This document shows, piece after piece, positions 1-8,984 of a stretch of 64,000 bases of DNA. How positions within the stretch are numbered: position 1 is the stretch's first letter; the number at the start of each line of letters is the position of its first letter. This DNA comes from Mesorhizobium sp. L-2-11. Lineage in GTDB: Bacteria; Pseudomonadota; Alphaproteobacteria; Rhizobiales; Rhizobiaceae. The stretch is taken from assembly GCF_016756595.1 (NCBI RefSeq), contig NZ_AP023257.1, positions 5,658,001-5,722,000 on the forward strand. The letters are read 5' to 3'. Under the pieces are notes generated by a model. It made no database searches. It was not told the origin of the DNA and was given only the letters and a program-made list of their open reading frames with translations. A program made the translations under genes and the position numbers.

Positions 1-2
1 TC

Positions 3-221
3 AGCGGCGGCGGCCGCCACAACCCAACGATCATGGCCATGCTCACCAGCCGCGCCGGCGTCGAAGCGGTGCCGGCGGAGGCGCTCGGCTGGAAGGGCGA
101 CGCGGTGGAGGCGGAGTGCTTTGCTTTCCTTGCGGTTCGCGTCCTCCGTGGCCTGCCGATCAGCTTCCCGACTACCACCGGTGTGCCAGAACCGATGCGC
201 GGCGGGCGCCTTGCCGGCTGA
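3..221 (+). CDS. anmK: anhydro-N-acetylmuramic acid kinase, C-terminal end (partial)
   Basis: This is the last 72 codons of a gene that begins before the window; the reading frame is open from base 3. The peptide reads [14 protein letters not shown], then [20 protein letters not shown], then [18 protein letters not shown] and a stop. This is the typical C-terminal signature of AnmK, the cytosolic kinase that phosphorylates 1,6-anhydroMurNAc during peptidoglycan recycling. The GGGxxN motif and the acidic residue before the AFLAVR helix are family landmarks. The gene converges on the MFS gene, with about 100 bp between the stop codons. The identification rests on recalled family sequence; the catalytic N-terminal part is not visible. 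Confidence 0.85.
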   Translation, partial: SGGGRHNPTIMAMLTSRAGVEAVPAEALGWKGDAVEAECFAFLAVRVLRGLPISFPTTTGVPEPMRGGRLAG

Positions 222-321
222 TCAAGTCGACAACTTCTTCTAAGGGAAAACGCGGCTGCGCGAAGGCGGCGCAAGCTTTGCCGCCGCGGGGCACGAACCG
301 GCGGCTAGCGATGGTCCGCGG

Positions 322-1494
322 CTACCGCGGCGAATGCCACGCCGCCGCCGCAGCGGCAACCAGCATGAGCAACGCTGCGACCATGGCCGATGCCGCAAAA
401 CCAAAGCTGGAGTAAAGCGGTCCGAAGGCTGTGGTGCCGACAAACACCGCGAGATAGGTCACCGCGCTGTTCAAACCCATGATCGTGCCGCGCCGCGCCG
501 GATCGAGCGCCGAGAGGCGCATCACCAGGACGTTCAGTCCAAAATGATTGGCAAGGCCCCAGGCCGCCACCATCGCGATGGTCAGATGGAAACTACTGCT
601 TGTCGCGGCAAGCGCGACATAGACGACCGCGACCAGGAGATAGGCGAATGGCATGACGCGTCGTGCGCCAAGCCGATCGATCACGCCGTCAAGCAGTGCC
701 GCCATGCCGAAGCCGGCGCCATAGGCGAGCGCGGCCAACCCGTTGGCGCTGACCGGCCGTCCCAAGCCGTTGTGAAGGTGATCGCCGAGATAGCCATAGA
801 CACCGTAGAAGGCGGTCATGAAGGCGCCGCAGGCGACCAGAAGCGGCACTATGCCGGGCACGGCCAAGGCGCCGAGCGGCGTCGGCGCCGGGCCGCCTTT
901 CCTGACATCGCTCAGCGACGTCAGCGTAAGGCCGGTCAGCGCAAGCGCCGCAAGGACCGCGACCGCCGCGAAAACGGCGCGCCAATGCAGCAGATCGGCA
1001 AGCACCGCCGATAGGGAGACGCCGGCCACCATGCTCAGGGTCCATCCGGTCAGTACGACGCCGATCGTCCCGCTTTCGCGGCCAGGCGGCGCGATCGCAG
1101 CGGCGCTGGCATAGATTGCCGGCATCGCGACGCCGGCAGCGATGCCGGCGAGAAGCTGGGCCGCAACCAGCGCCGTCACTGTCGGCGCGGCGGCGCTGGC
1201 GAGAAGCGCGACCGCCAGCAGCAGCAACGCCCCTTGCAGCATGCGGCGAGCGCCGAGCCGATCGATATAGCGGGCCAGGAACAAGGCGCTTGCCGACGTG
1301 CCGAGGCCGAAGGCGGCGGATGCGATCATGACGGCCGGCACGCTCGTCGCAAACGATGCGGCCACCGCCGGCGCTATCGGACCGAGAACCAGCGAGTTCG
1401 AGCCGATCACCGCGATGCATCCGGTCAAGAGATAGGCGAGCGCCGGGATAGGCGGCCTTGCCGTCAATGTTGCGACTTGATCACTGTTCGTCAT
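322..1494 (-). CDS. MFS transporter (DHA1-like drug/metabolite exporter)
   Basis: A 390-aa hydrophobic protein with about 12 membrane segments. It has an MFS motif A-like loop after the second helix (ARYIDRLGARRM, about residues 74-85) and a related loop in the second half (GVIDRLGARRV, about 265-275), which shows the two six-helix halves. The length is typical of proton-driven drug or amino-acid exporters of the DHA1 type. It is divergent from an Lrp/AsnC-type regulator with only 48 bp between the starts, so that regulator probably controls it, and the substrate may be an amino acid or related metabolite. The substrate cannot be told from sequence alone. Confidence 0.85.
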   Translation of the reverse strand: MTNSDQVATLTARPPIPALAYLLTGCIAVIGSNSLVLGPIAPAVAASFATSVPAVMIASAAFGLGTSASALFLARYIDRLGARRMLQGALLLLAVALLASAAAPTVTALVAAQLLAGIAAGVAMPAIYASAAAIAPPGRESGTIGVVLTGWTLSMVAGVSLSAVLADLLHWRAVFAAVAVLAALALTGLTLTSLSDVRKGGPAPTPLGALAVPGIVPLLVACGAFMTAFYGVYGYLGDHLHNGLGRPVSANGLAALAYGAGFGMAALLDGVIDRLGARRVMPFAYLLVAVVYVALAATSSSFHLTIAMVAAWGLANHFGLNVLVMRLSALDPARRGTIMGLNSAVTYLAVFVGTTAFGPLYSSFGFAASAMVAALLMLVAAAAAAWHSPR

Positions 1495-1542
1495 ACGACG
1501 ATAATCGCCGTATTAAATTCTGTATCAATAAGGAATTTCACC

Positions 1543-2082
1543 ATGGATGAAGAAACAGATGGCATTCCGCAGAACAGGCCTGCTGCCCGGGACGTCGACG
1601 CGACCGACCGAAAGATATTAGGCGTTCTGGTCGACGACGCCACGATCAGCTATACCGAGCTCGGCGATCGTGTCGGCCTGTCGCCGCCGGCAGCGCATGA
1701 ACGGGTGAAGCGGCTTCGGCGAAGCGGCGCCATCCGCAACACCGCGGCCATCATCGATCCCAAGGCGGTGCGCAAGCCGTTGCTGGCTTTCGTGCACATC
1801 GACACCAAGGGTTGGGGAAAGACCCCCGAACTGATGGCGATTTCCGAGCACCCCGAAGTCGAGGAGATTCATTCGGTCGCCGGCGACACATGCATGCTGA
1901 TCAAGGTCCGCACCGAGGACACAAGGGCGCTCGAAGGCCTGCTGTCGCGGCTTTACGAAACGCCTGGCGTGACCTCGACGCGTAGCTATGTGGTTCTGTC
2001 GACCTATCTCGAGCGGCCGGTGCAGCCCGGGATCACGACGGAATGGCCGGCGCCCCGGCACATGGCCAAGCCGCTGTATTAG
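1543..2082 (+). CDS. Lrp/AsnC family transcriptional regulator
   Basis: A 179-aa protein. The N-terminal winged helix-turn-helix begins at DATDRKILGVLVDDA (about residues 20-34), with recognition-helix text VGLSPPAAHERVKRL (about 46-60). A RAM/AsnC_trans_reg ligand-binding domain follows, containing the family-typical VAGDTCMLIKVRT stretch (about 114-126). The start was set at the ATG at 1543 because AGGAA lies about 8 bases upstream and everything upstream in frame lies inside the MFS gene. The likely role is to sense an amino acid and regulate the divergent MFS exporter and itself. It converges on the GNAT gene with 16 bp between stops. Confidence 0.9.
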   Translation: MDEETDGIPQNRPAARDVDATDRKILGVLVDDATISYTELGDRVGLSPPAAHERVKRLRRSGAIRNTAAIIDPKAVRKPLLAFVHIDTKGWGKTPELMAISEHPEVEEIHSVAGDTCMLIKVRTEDTRALEGLLSRLYETPGVTSTRSYVVLSTYLERPVQPGITTEWPAPRHMAKPLY

Positions 2083-2098
2083 GGCCACCCTGGGCCAA

Positions 2099-2938
2099 TC
2101 AACCAAGCTCCAAGGTCGTTATCGCAAAGACCCCGGATTGCGCTATCTGCGGCGCTTTTCCCCTGTACATTCGAGCCGTTTCAAAGCCCGGCTCGAGGCC
2201 GGCGGACGTCAGCCGAGCTGCAAATTGCCCGCTGGTCTCGGGCACGTCGAGATGGACATTTCCCGAGGCGTTGGCAAGGGCGGCGAAGAGACGGCTTGCC
2301 GCGTCCAGGCTGTTGGAAAAGAGCGGCCCGATCTTGCAGCCCTCCCGGCATCGGCGCGCGACGCCGTACCCTTCGATTGCGCCGTCCTTGACGATCGCAA
2401 GCGCCATGTGCGGCGGGCGCAGCCAGTGTTTTAGGAAGGATCGCCGCGGAGCGGGAAAGAAGCGGCTGTCGTAGTCCAGGACATCGGGCATGAGTTCCCG
2501 GCCTATGGCATGGATGTCGCTGTTGGCTTCTGCCGGAACATCCGGCGATCCGACGAAGCGGATCGTCCGGTAGACCGGCGCAAAACCCATGCTGCGATAG
2601 TTGGCCTGCTGTTCGACGACACCATCGAGGCCGATGGTGCGGTCGCCGAGCCGCGCCATGCCGGCGTCCCAAACCGCCTTGCCATGGCCCTCGCCACGCC
2701 TGTCCGGTCGACAGATGTAGAGACCGATGAAGCCGAAGTCGTCGCCGTAGGTCACGGCCGAAATGCCAGCCACCATCTCGCCATCGATAAAGGCGCCGAT
2801 GAAGCCCTCGGGATCCGCCGCCTGGAACGCTGCGGCATCGCCAAGGCCGGGATTCCAGTCCTCCGCTGCCGCCCAGTCGACAAGGATTCTTACGTCTTCA
2901 AGTGCGAGCGTTCTGATCGTTCGTGGCATTGCGATCAC
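2099..2938 (-). CDS. GNAT family N-acetyltransferase with C-terminal acetyltransferase-like domain
   Basis: A 279-aa protein. The N-terminal GNAT fold includes the acetyl-CoA-binding motif A loop RPDRRGEGHGKAV (about residues 77-89), preceded by the beta strand FGFIGLYI. The second half (about 145-275) resembles the extra domain found in YitH-type GNAT proteins. The acceptor substrate is unknown. It is the last gene of a minus-strand operon. Its start overlaps the racemase gene by 41 bp, or by 32 bp if the second Met at 2929 is used. Its position next to a racemase and an importer suggests modification of an imported amine or amino-acid-like compound, which is inference only. Confidence 0.85.
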   Translation of the reverse strand: MIAMPRTIRTLALEDVRILVDWAAAEDWNPGLGDAAAFQAADPEGFIGAFIDGEMVAGISAVTYGDDFGFIGLYICRPDRRGEGHGKAVWDAGMARLGDRTIGLDGVVEQQANYRSMGFAPVYRTIRFVGSPDVPAEANSDIHAIGRELMPDVLDYDSRFFPAPRRSFLKHWLRPPHMALAIVKDGAIEGYGVARRCREGCKIGPLFSNSLDAASRLFAALANASGNVHLDVPETSGQFAARLTSAGLEPGFETARMYRGKAPQIAQSGVFAITTLELG

Positions 2939-3680
2939 TCGGCGGCAACAGTACCGGGGCGAAGGATTTCAAGGCACCAAGATAGGGCTTTGCCAGCGGA
3001 TTTGCATAGGCGCCACGCTTGGAGGTCGACAGGCCAAGCGCGATCAAGGCCTCGGCCTGCTTGACCGCTGCGCCGACGCCGTCGATAACCGGAACGCCGA
3101 ATTCCCGCTGCAGCTCGGCTGCGAGATCGGCCATGCCGGCGCAGCCGAGCACGATGGCCTCGGCGCGATCCTCGTCGAGCGCGCGCGCGATCTCGCCCCG
3201 CAGTTTCAGGATCGCGTCCGATGCCGGGTCTTCGAGGGCGAGAACCGGAATATCGGCAGCGCGCACGCGTGCCCGTCCCACCATGCCATAGCGCTGCACC
3301 AGCCCTTCTACCGGCACGCGCGAGCGCTCGGTCGTGGTGACGACGGTGAAGCGCTGGGCGATGAACGAGCCGACGGCGAGCGATGCCTCGCAGATGCCGA
3401 TGACCGGAATGTTGGCCATGGCGCGCGCGGCATCGAGGCCGGTATCGTCGAAACAAGCGATGATCGCGGCCTGCGCGCCCGAGCGCTCGCCGGCGGCGAT
3501 CTCGACCAGCAAGCCAGGTACGGCAAGCGCCTCGTCGTAATAGCCTTCGATCGACACAGGTCCCATCGATGAGGTGACGGCGACGATCTCCGTTCCGGCG
3601 GCGGCCACGAGCCGCGCCGCCGCCGCAATGGTTTCGGTCATGCTGGCGGTGGTGTTCGGATTGACGACGAGGATCTGCAC
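2898..3680 (-). CDS. aspartate/glutamate/hydantoin racemase family protein
   Basis: About 260 aa. It begins QILVVNPNTTASMTETI, the classic hydantoin/Asp-Glu racemase N-terminus. The two catalytic cysteines of the cofactor-independent racemase fold appear in AIIACFDDTG (about residue 76) and in IVLGCAGMADL (about residue 179). An ATG at 3719 exists but lies inside the preceding permease gene. The GTG at 3680 follows a GAGAG ribosome-binding sequence and matches the family N-terminus, so I chose it. It sits in the operon of the polyamine-type ABC importer, suggesting that the imported compound is racemised. The exact substrate (hydantoin, Asp, Glu, allantoin) is not resolved. Confidence 0.88.
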   Translation of the reverse strand: MQILVVNPNTTASMTETIAAAARLVAAAGTEIVAVTSSMGPVSIEGYYDEALAVPGLLVEIAAGERSGAQAAIIACFDDTGLDAARAMANIPVIGICEASLAVGSFIAQRFTVVTTTERSRVPVEGLVQRYGMVGRARVRAADIPVLALEDPASDAILKLRGEIARALDEDRAEAIVLGCAGMADLAAELQREFGVPVIDGVGAAVKQAEALIALGLSTSKRGAYANPLAKPYLGALKSFAPVLLPPSDRNATNDQNART

Positions 3681-3690
3681 TGCGGTTCTC

Positions 3691-4509
3691 TCAATCTCGC
3701 GGCCGACGGCCGCCGACATAGGCGATTGCGCCGAGCGTCGCCAAAATCACCAGGAAGGAAAATACCGTCGTCACGGTGCCCAGCGCATAGAGCACCGGCG
3801 TCGTCACATTCGTCGTCATGCCGTAGATTTCGAGCGGCAGCGTGTTGAACGTGCCCGAAGTCATCAGCGTGCGGGCGAACTCGTCATAGGACAGGGTGAA
3901 GCCGAACAGGCCGACACCGATCAGGCTGGGCGCGATCATCGGCAGGACGACATGCGCGAAGGTCTGCCAAGACGACGCTCCGAGATCACGCGCGGCCTCC
4001 TCATAGGCCGGCGAGAACCGGTTGAAGACGGCGAACATGATCAGCACGCCGAAAGGCAAGGTCCAGGTCAGATGGGCGCCGAAGGCAGACGTGTACCAGG
4101 CGGGACGAAAGCCGATCTGCTGGAAGACGACACCGATGCCGAGCGAGATGATGATCGACGGCACGACCAGGCTGGCGACGGCCAGATAGAACAATGCGGT
4201 GGCGCCGCGAAATTTTTGCCGGAAGGCCAGACCGGCAAGCAGCGACACGACAACAGTGACGAACATCACCATCAAACCGAGGATAAAGGAGCGTTTGAAA
4301 CTGCCGCCGAAATCGCCGACCGCCTGGCGCTCGAACAGATTGGCGAACCAGTGCAGCGAAACGCCGTTCAGCGGGAATGTCAGGCCACCATTCTCGCCCT
4401 GGAAGGAGAGGATCAGGATCGCCGAAAGCGGGCCGTAGAGGAACAGCACGAAAAGGGCGAAAAAGGCCGCCAGCACGTAGAATTCGAAGGTGCGCTTGTC
4501 CCGGCTCAT
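3691..4509 (-). CDS. ABC transporter permease (spermidine/putrescine type, PotC-like)
   Basis: A 272-aa membrane protein with about six transmembrane segments and the binding-protein-dependent permease EAA loop (EEAARDLGASSWQTFAHVVL, about residues 163-182). That loop docks on the ATPase. It is the second permease of the operon. The upstream permease stops a few bases before its start (4514 versus 4509), indicating translational coupling. The family moves polyamines, opines or other small cations; nothing in the sequence fixes the ligand. Confidence 0.9.
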   Translation of the reverse strand: MSRDKRTFEFYVLAAFFALFVLFLYGPLSAILILSFQGENGGLTFPLNGVSLHWFANLFERQAVGDFGGSFKRSFILGLMVMFVTVVVSLLAGLAFRQKFRGATALFYLAVASLVVPSIIISLGIGVVFQQIGFRPAWYTSAFGAHLTWTLPFGVLIMFAVFNRFSPAYEEAARDLGASSWQTFAHVVLPMIAPSLIGVGLFGFTLSYDEFARTLMTSGTFNTLPLEIYGMTTNVTTPVLYALGTVTTVFSFLVILATLGAIAYVGGRRPRD

Positions 4510-4513
4510 CGCC

Positions 4514-5428
4514 TCACAGCTCCTTGCGGATGTCGACGATGCGCAGGATGCCGGCGACCATCAGCAGCACCAGCACCAGCAGCACGACCGCATTGGCGGC
4601 GGCCGCCGGATATTGCAGCAGCGACATCTGGTTCTTCATCATCAGCGCGACGGAGGCGCTCTGTCCGCCCGACATCACCTGCACCGTCGAAAAATCGGCC
4701 ATCACCAGCGTGACGACGAAGATGGTGCCGATCGCCATGCCGGGCTTGGCGAGCGGGATGACGACGTTCCACAGCACCTGCCAGCCGGAAGCACCGGCAT
4801 CACGCGCGGCCTCGATCAGCGACTTGTCGATGCGCATCAGCGTGTTGAAGATCGGCGTCACCATGAACAGCGTATAGAGATGCACCATGGCGAGCACCAC
4901 GGCGAATTCGGAATAGAGCAGCCATTCGATCGGCTTCGGGATCAGCCCGATCTCGACCAGCGTCGAGTTGACCAGGCCGTTGCGGCCAAGCACCGGAATC
5001 CACGAGATCATGCGGATGATGTTGGAGGTCAGGAACGGCACCGTGCAGACAAGGAACAGCACCATCTGCATGGCGGTGGTCCTGATATGGAAGGCGAGGA
5101 AATAGGCGACCCAGAAGCCGATGAACAGCGTCAGCGCCCAGACGATGGCGGCGTATTTCAGCGTGTTCAGGTAGGTTTTCCAGGTGACCCAGGAGCCGAG
5201 CGTGTCGGAATAGTTGGTGGTCAGGACATCCGGGTACATCGCCGCGAAATCGTAATCCCAGAAGGAGACCACGGCGATCATCAGGATCGGCAGCAAAAGG
5301 AATGCGCCGAGGATCAAGGCCAGCGGCGCCGCCTGCAGGTAGGGGACGAAGCGGGCGACCGAGACGCGGCGGCGCCTGGGTTTGGCTTCGATCATTCCAG
5401 GACGTTCGAGCACTGCTGTCATCAACAT
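4514..5428 (-). CDS. ABC transporter permease (PotB-like)
   Basis: A 304-aa inner-membrane permease. It starts MLMTAVLERPGMIEAKPRRRR, a basic cytoplasmic N-terminus, followed by six membrane segments and the EAA loop EAARDAGASGWQVLWNVVIP (about residues 212-231). The frame remains open far upstream (to 7075) only because it runs antisense-like through the solute-binding-protein gene. The biological start is the ATG at 5428 or the one two codons later at 5422. It pairs with the PotC-like permease to form the channel of the importer. Confidence 0.9.
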   Translation of the reverse strand: MLMTAVLERPGMIEAKPRRRRVSVARFVPYLQAAPLALILGAFLLLPILMIAVVSFWDYDFAAMYPDVLTTNYSDTLGSWVTWKTYLNTLKYAAIVWALTLFIGFWVAYFLAFHIRTTAMQMVLFLVCTVPFLTSNIIRMISWIPVLGRNGLVNSTLVEIGLIPKPIEWLLYSEFAVVLAMVHLYTLFMVTPIFNTLMRIDKSLIEAARDAGASGWQVLWNVVIPLAKPGMAIGTIFVVTLVMADFSTVQVMSGGQSASVALMMKNQMSLLQYPAAAANAVVLLVLVLLMVAGILRIVDIRKEL

Positions 5429-5460
5429 CTCGGTAGGCTGCGAGGCGGCTGGAGCTGCGT

Positions 5461-5606
5461 CCCTTCTCCCCTTGTGGGAGAAGGTGGATCGGCGCGCAGC
5501 GCCGAGCCGGATGAGGGGTGTTGGACGGAATGCGGCGATGCCAAGCTGGAGCACCCTCATCCGACCGAGCTTCGCTCGGCCACCTTCTCCCACAAGGGGA
5601 GAAGGC
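5461..5606. repeat. RIME-like intergenic palindromic repeat
   Basis: Between the binding-protein gene and the permease lies a large imperfect inverted repeat. The left arm contains CCTTCTCCCCTTGTGGGAG at about 5462-5480, and the right arm its complement CTCCCACAAGGGGAGAAGG at about 5586-5604. Inside are GGATGAGGG and CCCTCATCC sub-arms. This architecture and these words match the rhizobial intergenic mosaic elements (RIME) as I recall them. In mRNA it would fold into a long hairpin between the first and later genes of the operon, which could stabilise the upstream message or lower permease expression. Confidence 0.75.
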
Positions 5607-5616
5607 AAGAGGGCGT

Positions 5617-6906
5617 TTACGCCGCGATGAATTCGTTCCAGCGCCTCACCATGTAGCGATCCTCGTCCATCACCGAGTTCCAGCAGGCGACCTTGCCCAT
5701 GCGCTCGACGAAGGAGCCGCCGTCGCGCACGGCGCCCGCCTTCTCCATGACCTTGCCATCCGGCGCCATGATATCGCCCTTGGCTGGCTTGCCATCGACC
5801 CAGTAGCCCCATTCGTCCTCGGACATGAACTGCTTGGCCGTGTCCATGGCGGCCGAGTAATAGCCCTGACGGTTGAGGTAGGCGCCGACCCAGCCTGACA
5901 GGTACCAGTTGATGTACTCGTAGGCGGCGTCGAGCTCGGCGCCCTTGAGGTGCGCCGCCAGGCCAAGGCCGCCGCCCCACGAGCGATAGCCTTCCTTGAG
6001 CGGCTGGTATTTGCAGGCGATGCCCTTGGAGCGCACCGCAGCGACGGCCGGCGACCACATCGACTGGATGACCACTTCGCCTGAAGCCATCAGGTTGACG
6101 CTCTCGTCGAACGATTTCCAGAACGCCCGGAACTGGCCGTCCTGCTTGGCTTTGATCAGGAAGTCGATCGTCTTGTCGATCTCCTCCTTGGTCATGTTGC
6201 CCTTGTCGGCATATTTGATGTTGCCCATGGCTTCCATGATCATCGCCGCATCCATGATGCCGATCGACGGGATGTTGAGAATGGCGGCCTTGCCCTTGAA
6301 GGCCGGATCCATGATGTCGGCCCAGGTGGTGATGTCGCGGCCGACAAGGTCGGGGCGGATGCCGAGCGTATCGGCGTTGTAGATGGTCGGAACCATCGTC
6401 ATCCACTGCGTCGGTTGCGTGGCGAAGGTCTTGGCGTCCTGCGCCTCGACGAAACCCACGGTATGCGGCGCGGTGCCCTGCGCGATGACGCTGTCGGGCG
6501 TCAGCTTGCCGGTGATGAACAGCGGCACGATCTTGTCGTAATATTTCAGCTTCTTGACATCCATCGGCTGCATTACGCCGGACGGATAGACCTTCTTGGC
6601 GATCCAATATTCGATGTCGGCGATGTCGTAGCTGTCCGGCTGGGTTACAGCGCGCTGGGCGGCGGCGTCGGAATCGGTCGCCGTCATCTCCAGCGTGATG
6701 CCGAGGTCGGCTTTGCACTTGTCGGCAATGGCGTTGAGGTTCGACACGCCGGTGCCGAACTGGCGGAGCGTGATCGGGTTCTGCGCCCAGATCGTCGGGA
6801 ACCCTGTTATGGCACCCGAACCGGCGGCAAGACCGACGGCGGCAGCACCGGTCTTGAGCAGCGAGCGGCGGGAAATTCCTGTCTTCTTGTCGGTGGTGTT
6901 GGTCAT
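5617..6906 (-). CDS. ABC transporter substrate-binding protein (PotD/F-like, Tat-exported)
   Basis: A 429-aa periplasmic binding protein. The N-terminus reads MTNTTDKKTGISRRSLLKTG followed by a hydrophobic stretch: a twin-arginine signal (SRRSLLK). The mature part has the extracellular solute-binding fold of the spermidine/putrescine/iron cluster (PITLRQFGTGVSNLNAIADK near the start). The ATG at 6906 follows AGGGGA. An upstream in-frame Met at 6984 lies inside the ATPase gene and was rejected. It captures the unknown ligand for the neighbouring permeases. Confidence 0.9.
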   Translation of the reverse strand: MTNTTDKKTGISRRSLLKTGAAAVGLAAGSGAITGFPTIWAQNPITLRQFGTGVSNLNAIADKCKADLGITLEMTATDSDAAAQRAVTQPDSYDIADIEYWIAKKVYPSGVMQPMDVKKLKYYDKIVPLFITGKLTPDSVIAQGTAPHTVGFVEAQDAKTFATQPTQWMTMVPTIYNADTLGIRPDLVGRDITTWADIMDPAFKGKAAILNIPSIGIMDAAMIMEAMGNIKYADKGNMTKEEIDKTIDFLIKAKQDGQFRAFWKSFDESVNLMASGEVVIQSMWSPAVAAVRSKGIACKYQPLKEGYRSWGGGLGLAAHLKGAELDAAYEYINWYLSGWVGAYLNRQGYYSAAMDTAKQFMSEDEWGYWVDGKPAKGDIMAPDGKVMEKAGAVRDGGSFVERMGKVACWNSVMDEDRYMVRRWNEFIAA

Positions 6907-6938
6907 GCAGTTCCCCTGTTTTGATTGGTGGTTCTGGT

Positions 6939-7991
6939 TCAGGAATCGAGACGGCCAAGGACGATTGCGTCCTCCGCGTCCCAAGCGATCGGCACCGCGT
7001 CGCCGACGGCGACCGGCTTGGCGAAGAAGCTGGTGTCGTCGACGATGACGGTAAAATCCTCGATGCCGGCGCCATTGACCGAGAGTTTTACGGTCGAGCC
7101 GCGATACTCGATATTGGAGGCGATGCCGGTGAAGCCGAGCCCCGCGGCTGGCGGGTCGCCGATCCGCACATGGTCGGTGCGAATAGCGATATCGATCGGC
7201 TCGCCGATCGCCCTGCCCTGCCCGCTGGCCGCTAGCGAGGCGCCACCCGGCACATCGAAGACAACCATGCCGTCGCGGCTGCCGCTGACGCGGCCGGAGA
7301 CGACGTTGTGATCGCCCATGAAACGGGCGACGAACGCGGTGGCCGGCCGCTCGAAGACGATGCGCGGATGCGCCGCCTGCTCGATGCGGCCGTCATTCAT
7401 GACCACGATCAGGTCGGCGAGCGCCATCGCCTCCTCCTGGCTGTGGGTGACGTGGACGAAAGTGATGCCGAGCGAGGTCTGCAGCTTCTTCAATTCCGCC
7501 CGCATGCGGATCTTCAAGAATGGATCGAGTGCCGATAGCGGCTCGTCGAGGAGCAGCGCTTCGGGGTCGGTGATCAGCGCGCGGGCCAGAGCGACGCGCT
7601 GCTGCTGTCCGCCCGAAAGCTGCGCCGGGCGGCGGTTGGCGTAGCCCTCCATCTGCATCAGCTTCAGCATATCGAGCGCCCTGGCGCGGCGCTCTTCCTT
7701 GCCGACGCCCTTCATCTTGAGGCTGAACGCAACATTGTCGATCAGGTCGAGATGCGGAAACAGCGCATAGGACTGGAACATCATGGCGGTGCCGCGCCTG
7801 GCCGGCGGCAGGTCGGTAACCACAATGTTGCCGAGACGCACGTCGCCGCTCGATATGCTTTCGTGCCCAGCAATCATGCGCAGCGTCGAGGTTTTGCCGC
7901 AGCCGGACGGCCCGAGCAGGCAGCAATAGGTTCCCGCGGGGATTTTCAGGCTGATGTCTTCGACGGCAGTCGTTGCGCCATAGATCTGCAC
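6939..7991 (-). CDS. ABC transporter ATP-binding protein (PotA-like), short N-terminus
   Basis: A 350-aa ATPase. Walker A is GPSGCGKTS (about 28-36), the signature is LSGGQQQRVALARAL (about 129-143), and Walker B is LLLDEPLSALD (about 151-161). A C-terminal TOBE regulatory domain follows. The only available start is the GTG at 7991 because a TAA lies two codons upstream in frame. As a result the protein begins at the A-loop tyrosine (VQIYGATTAVEDISL) and lacks the first beta strand of about 10-12 residues seen in relatives. A TATAAT box sits immediately upstream of the GTG. The gene heads the operon running to the GNAT gene and is divergent from a GntR regulator. Confidence 0.85.
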   Translation of the reverse strand: MQIYGATTAVEDISLKIPAGTYCCLLGPSGCGKTSTLRMIAGHESISSGDVRLGNIVVTDLPPARRGTAMMFQSYALFPHLDLIDNVAFSLKMKGVGKEERRARALDMLKLMQMEGYANRRPAQLSGGQQQRVALARALITDPEALLLDEPLSALDPFLKIRMRAELKKLQTSLGITFVHVTHSQEEAMALADLIVVMNDGRIEQAAHPRIVFERPATAFVARFMGDHNVVSGRVSGSRDGMVVFDVPGGASLAASGQGRAIGEPIDIAIRTDHVRIGDPPAAGLGFTGIASNIEYRGSTVKLSVNGAGIEDFTVIVDDTSFFAKPVAVGDAVPIAWDAEDAIVLGRLDS

Positions 7992-8113
7992 AAATTATAG
8001 GCGATCGCCGGCGATTCTCGCAAAAATCGTATGCAATCTTTTCTGGCATCGTATTCACTTTGGCTCTCTGCAAGCGACCCGATTCAGGGTAGAAAGGTGC
8101 AGGGACCACCATC

Positions 8114-8827
8114 ATGAATATAGCCGACCAGACTTTCCCTGCTGTCGACAGTGCCAACGAGGATCGCGCCCAGGCGATTCGCGATCAGTTGCGCGACGCG
8201 ATCGTCGATCGTCGGCTGGCGCCCGGAACCAAGCTGTCCGAAGGCGAGGTCGGCACTCTATTCGATATCAGCCGCACCGTGGCGCGCGCGGCGCTGCAGA
8301 TGCTCTCCTTCGAAGGCCTGGTGCGGACCGAGCGCAATCGCGGCGCCTTCGTCGCCAACCCGTCGCCGGAGGAAGCGCGTCAGGTCTTCGCTTCGCGCCG
8401 GCTGATCGAGCCCGGCATAGCGATTGCCGCAGCCGGGCGGATGACGCCGGCGCATGTCGCTGCCTTCAAGGCGCAGCTCGATGAAGAGGGCCGCTTCATT
8501 GCCGAACGCGGACCAAATGCAAGACGCTCGGAAATCAAGGCTTCGGGCGATTTTCACCTGCTGCTGGCTTCGGTTGCCGGAAACACCATCCTCCAGCGTT
8601 TCATGGAAGAGCTGGTGGCGCGGTCATCGCTGGTGATCGCGCTTTATGGCCGCTCGGGCGTCTCAAGCTGTGGTCATAGTGAGCACATGAATATCCTGGA
8701 GGCGCTGGAAAATGGCAATTCCGAACGCGCCAGCGCGCTGATGCTGCATCACATAGACCATATCGAGGCCGACCTCGATCTGCGCATCAGGAGCGGTCCG
8801 GCGCTCAGGCAGGCGCTCGAGTTCTGA
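8114..8827 (+). CDS. GntR family transcriptional regulator (FadR/FCD subfamily)
   Basis: A 237-aa protein. The N-terminal winged HTH contains LAPGTKLSEGEVGTLFDISR and TVARAALQMLSFEGLV (about residues 35-70), followed by an all-helical FCD effector domain (about 90-225). It is divergent from the polyamine-type ABC operon, with 122 bp between the starts. It probably represses that operon until the transported compound binds the FCD domain. The intergenic region has ATCGTAT twice (about 8026 and 8049) and a GTATGCAAT word at about 8029-8037, candidate half-sites. Confidence 0.9.
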   Translation: MNIADQTFPAVDSANEDRAQAIRDQLRDAIVDRRLAPGTKLSEGEVGTLFDISRTVARAALQMLSFEGLVRTERNRGAFVANPSPEEARQVFASRRLIEPGIAIAAAGRMTPAHVAAFKAQLDEEGRFIAERGPNARRSEIKASGDFHLLLASVAGNTILQRFMEELVARSSLVIALYGRSGVSSCGHSEHMNILEALENGNSERASALMLHHIDHIEADLDLRIRSGPALRQALEF

Positions 8828-8984
8828 CTCTCATTTCGACCGGAGGGACGCGAAAACCCCGCCCCTCAAAGCCGCGCAGCCCGGATCTTCAGGATCTGGT
8901 ACAGCAAATCGCGAATGCGCCGCAGCCTCATCGACCATTTCTGGTTCATCTGCATTCCAGTTCTGTTTGCCGACTGCGTACATC

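Noticed and set aside
13..415. Plus-strand frame 116-415 and minus-strand frame 240-443
   Set aside because: They overlap the true anmK end and MFS gene and have no recognisable features.
3574..5656. Long plus-strand frames over the permease genes
   Set aside because: They have His/Arg/Asp-rich shadow composition with no family features, while the opposite strand encodes clear ABC permeases.
4514..7075. A single 853-aa open frame
   Set aside because: Only its 3' third encodes the PotB-like permease. The rest is a shadow frame of the binding-protein gene and ABC region.
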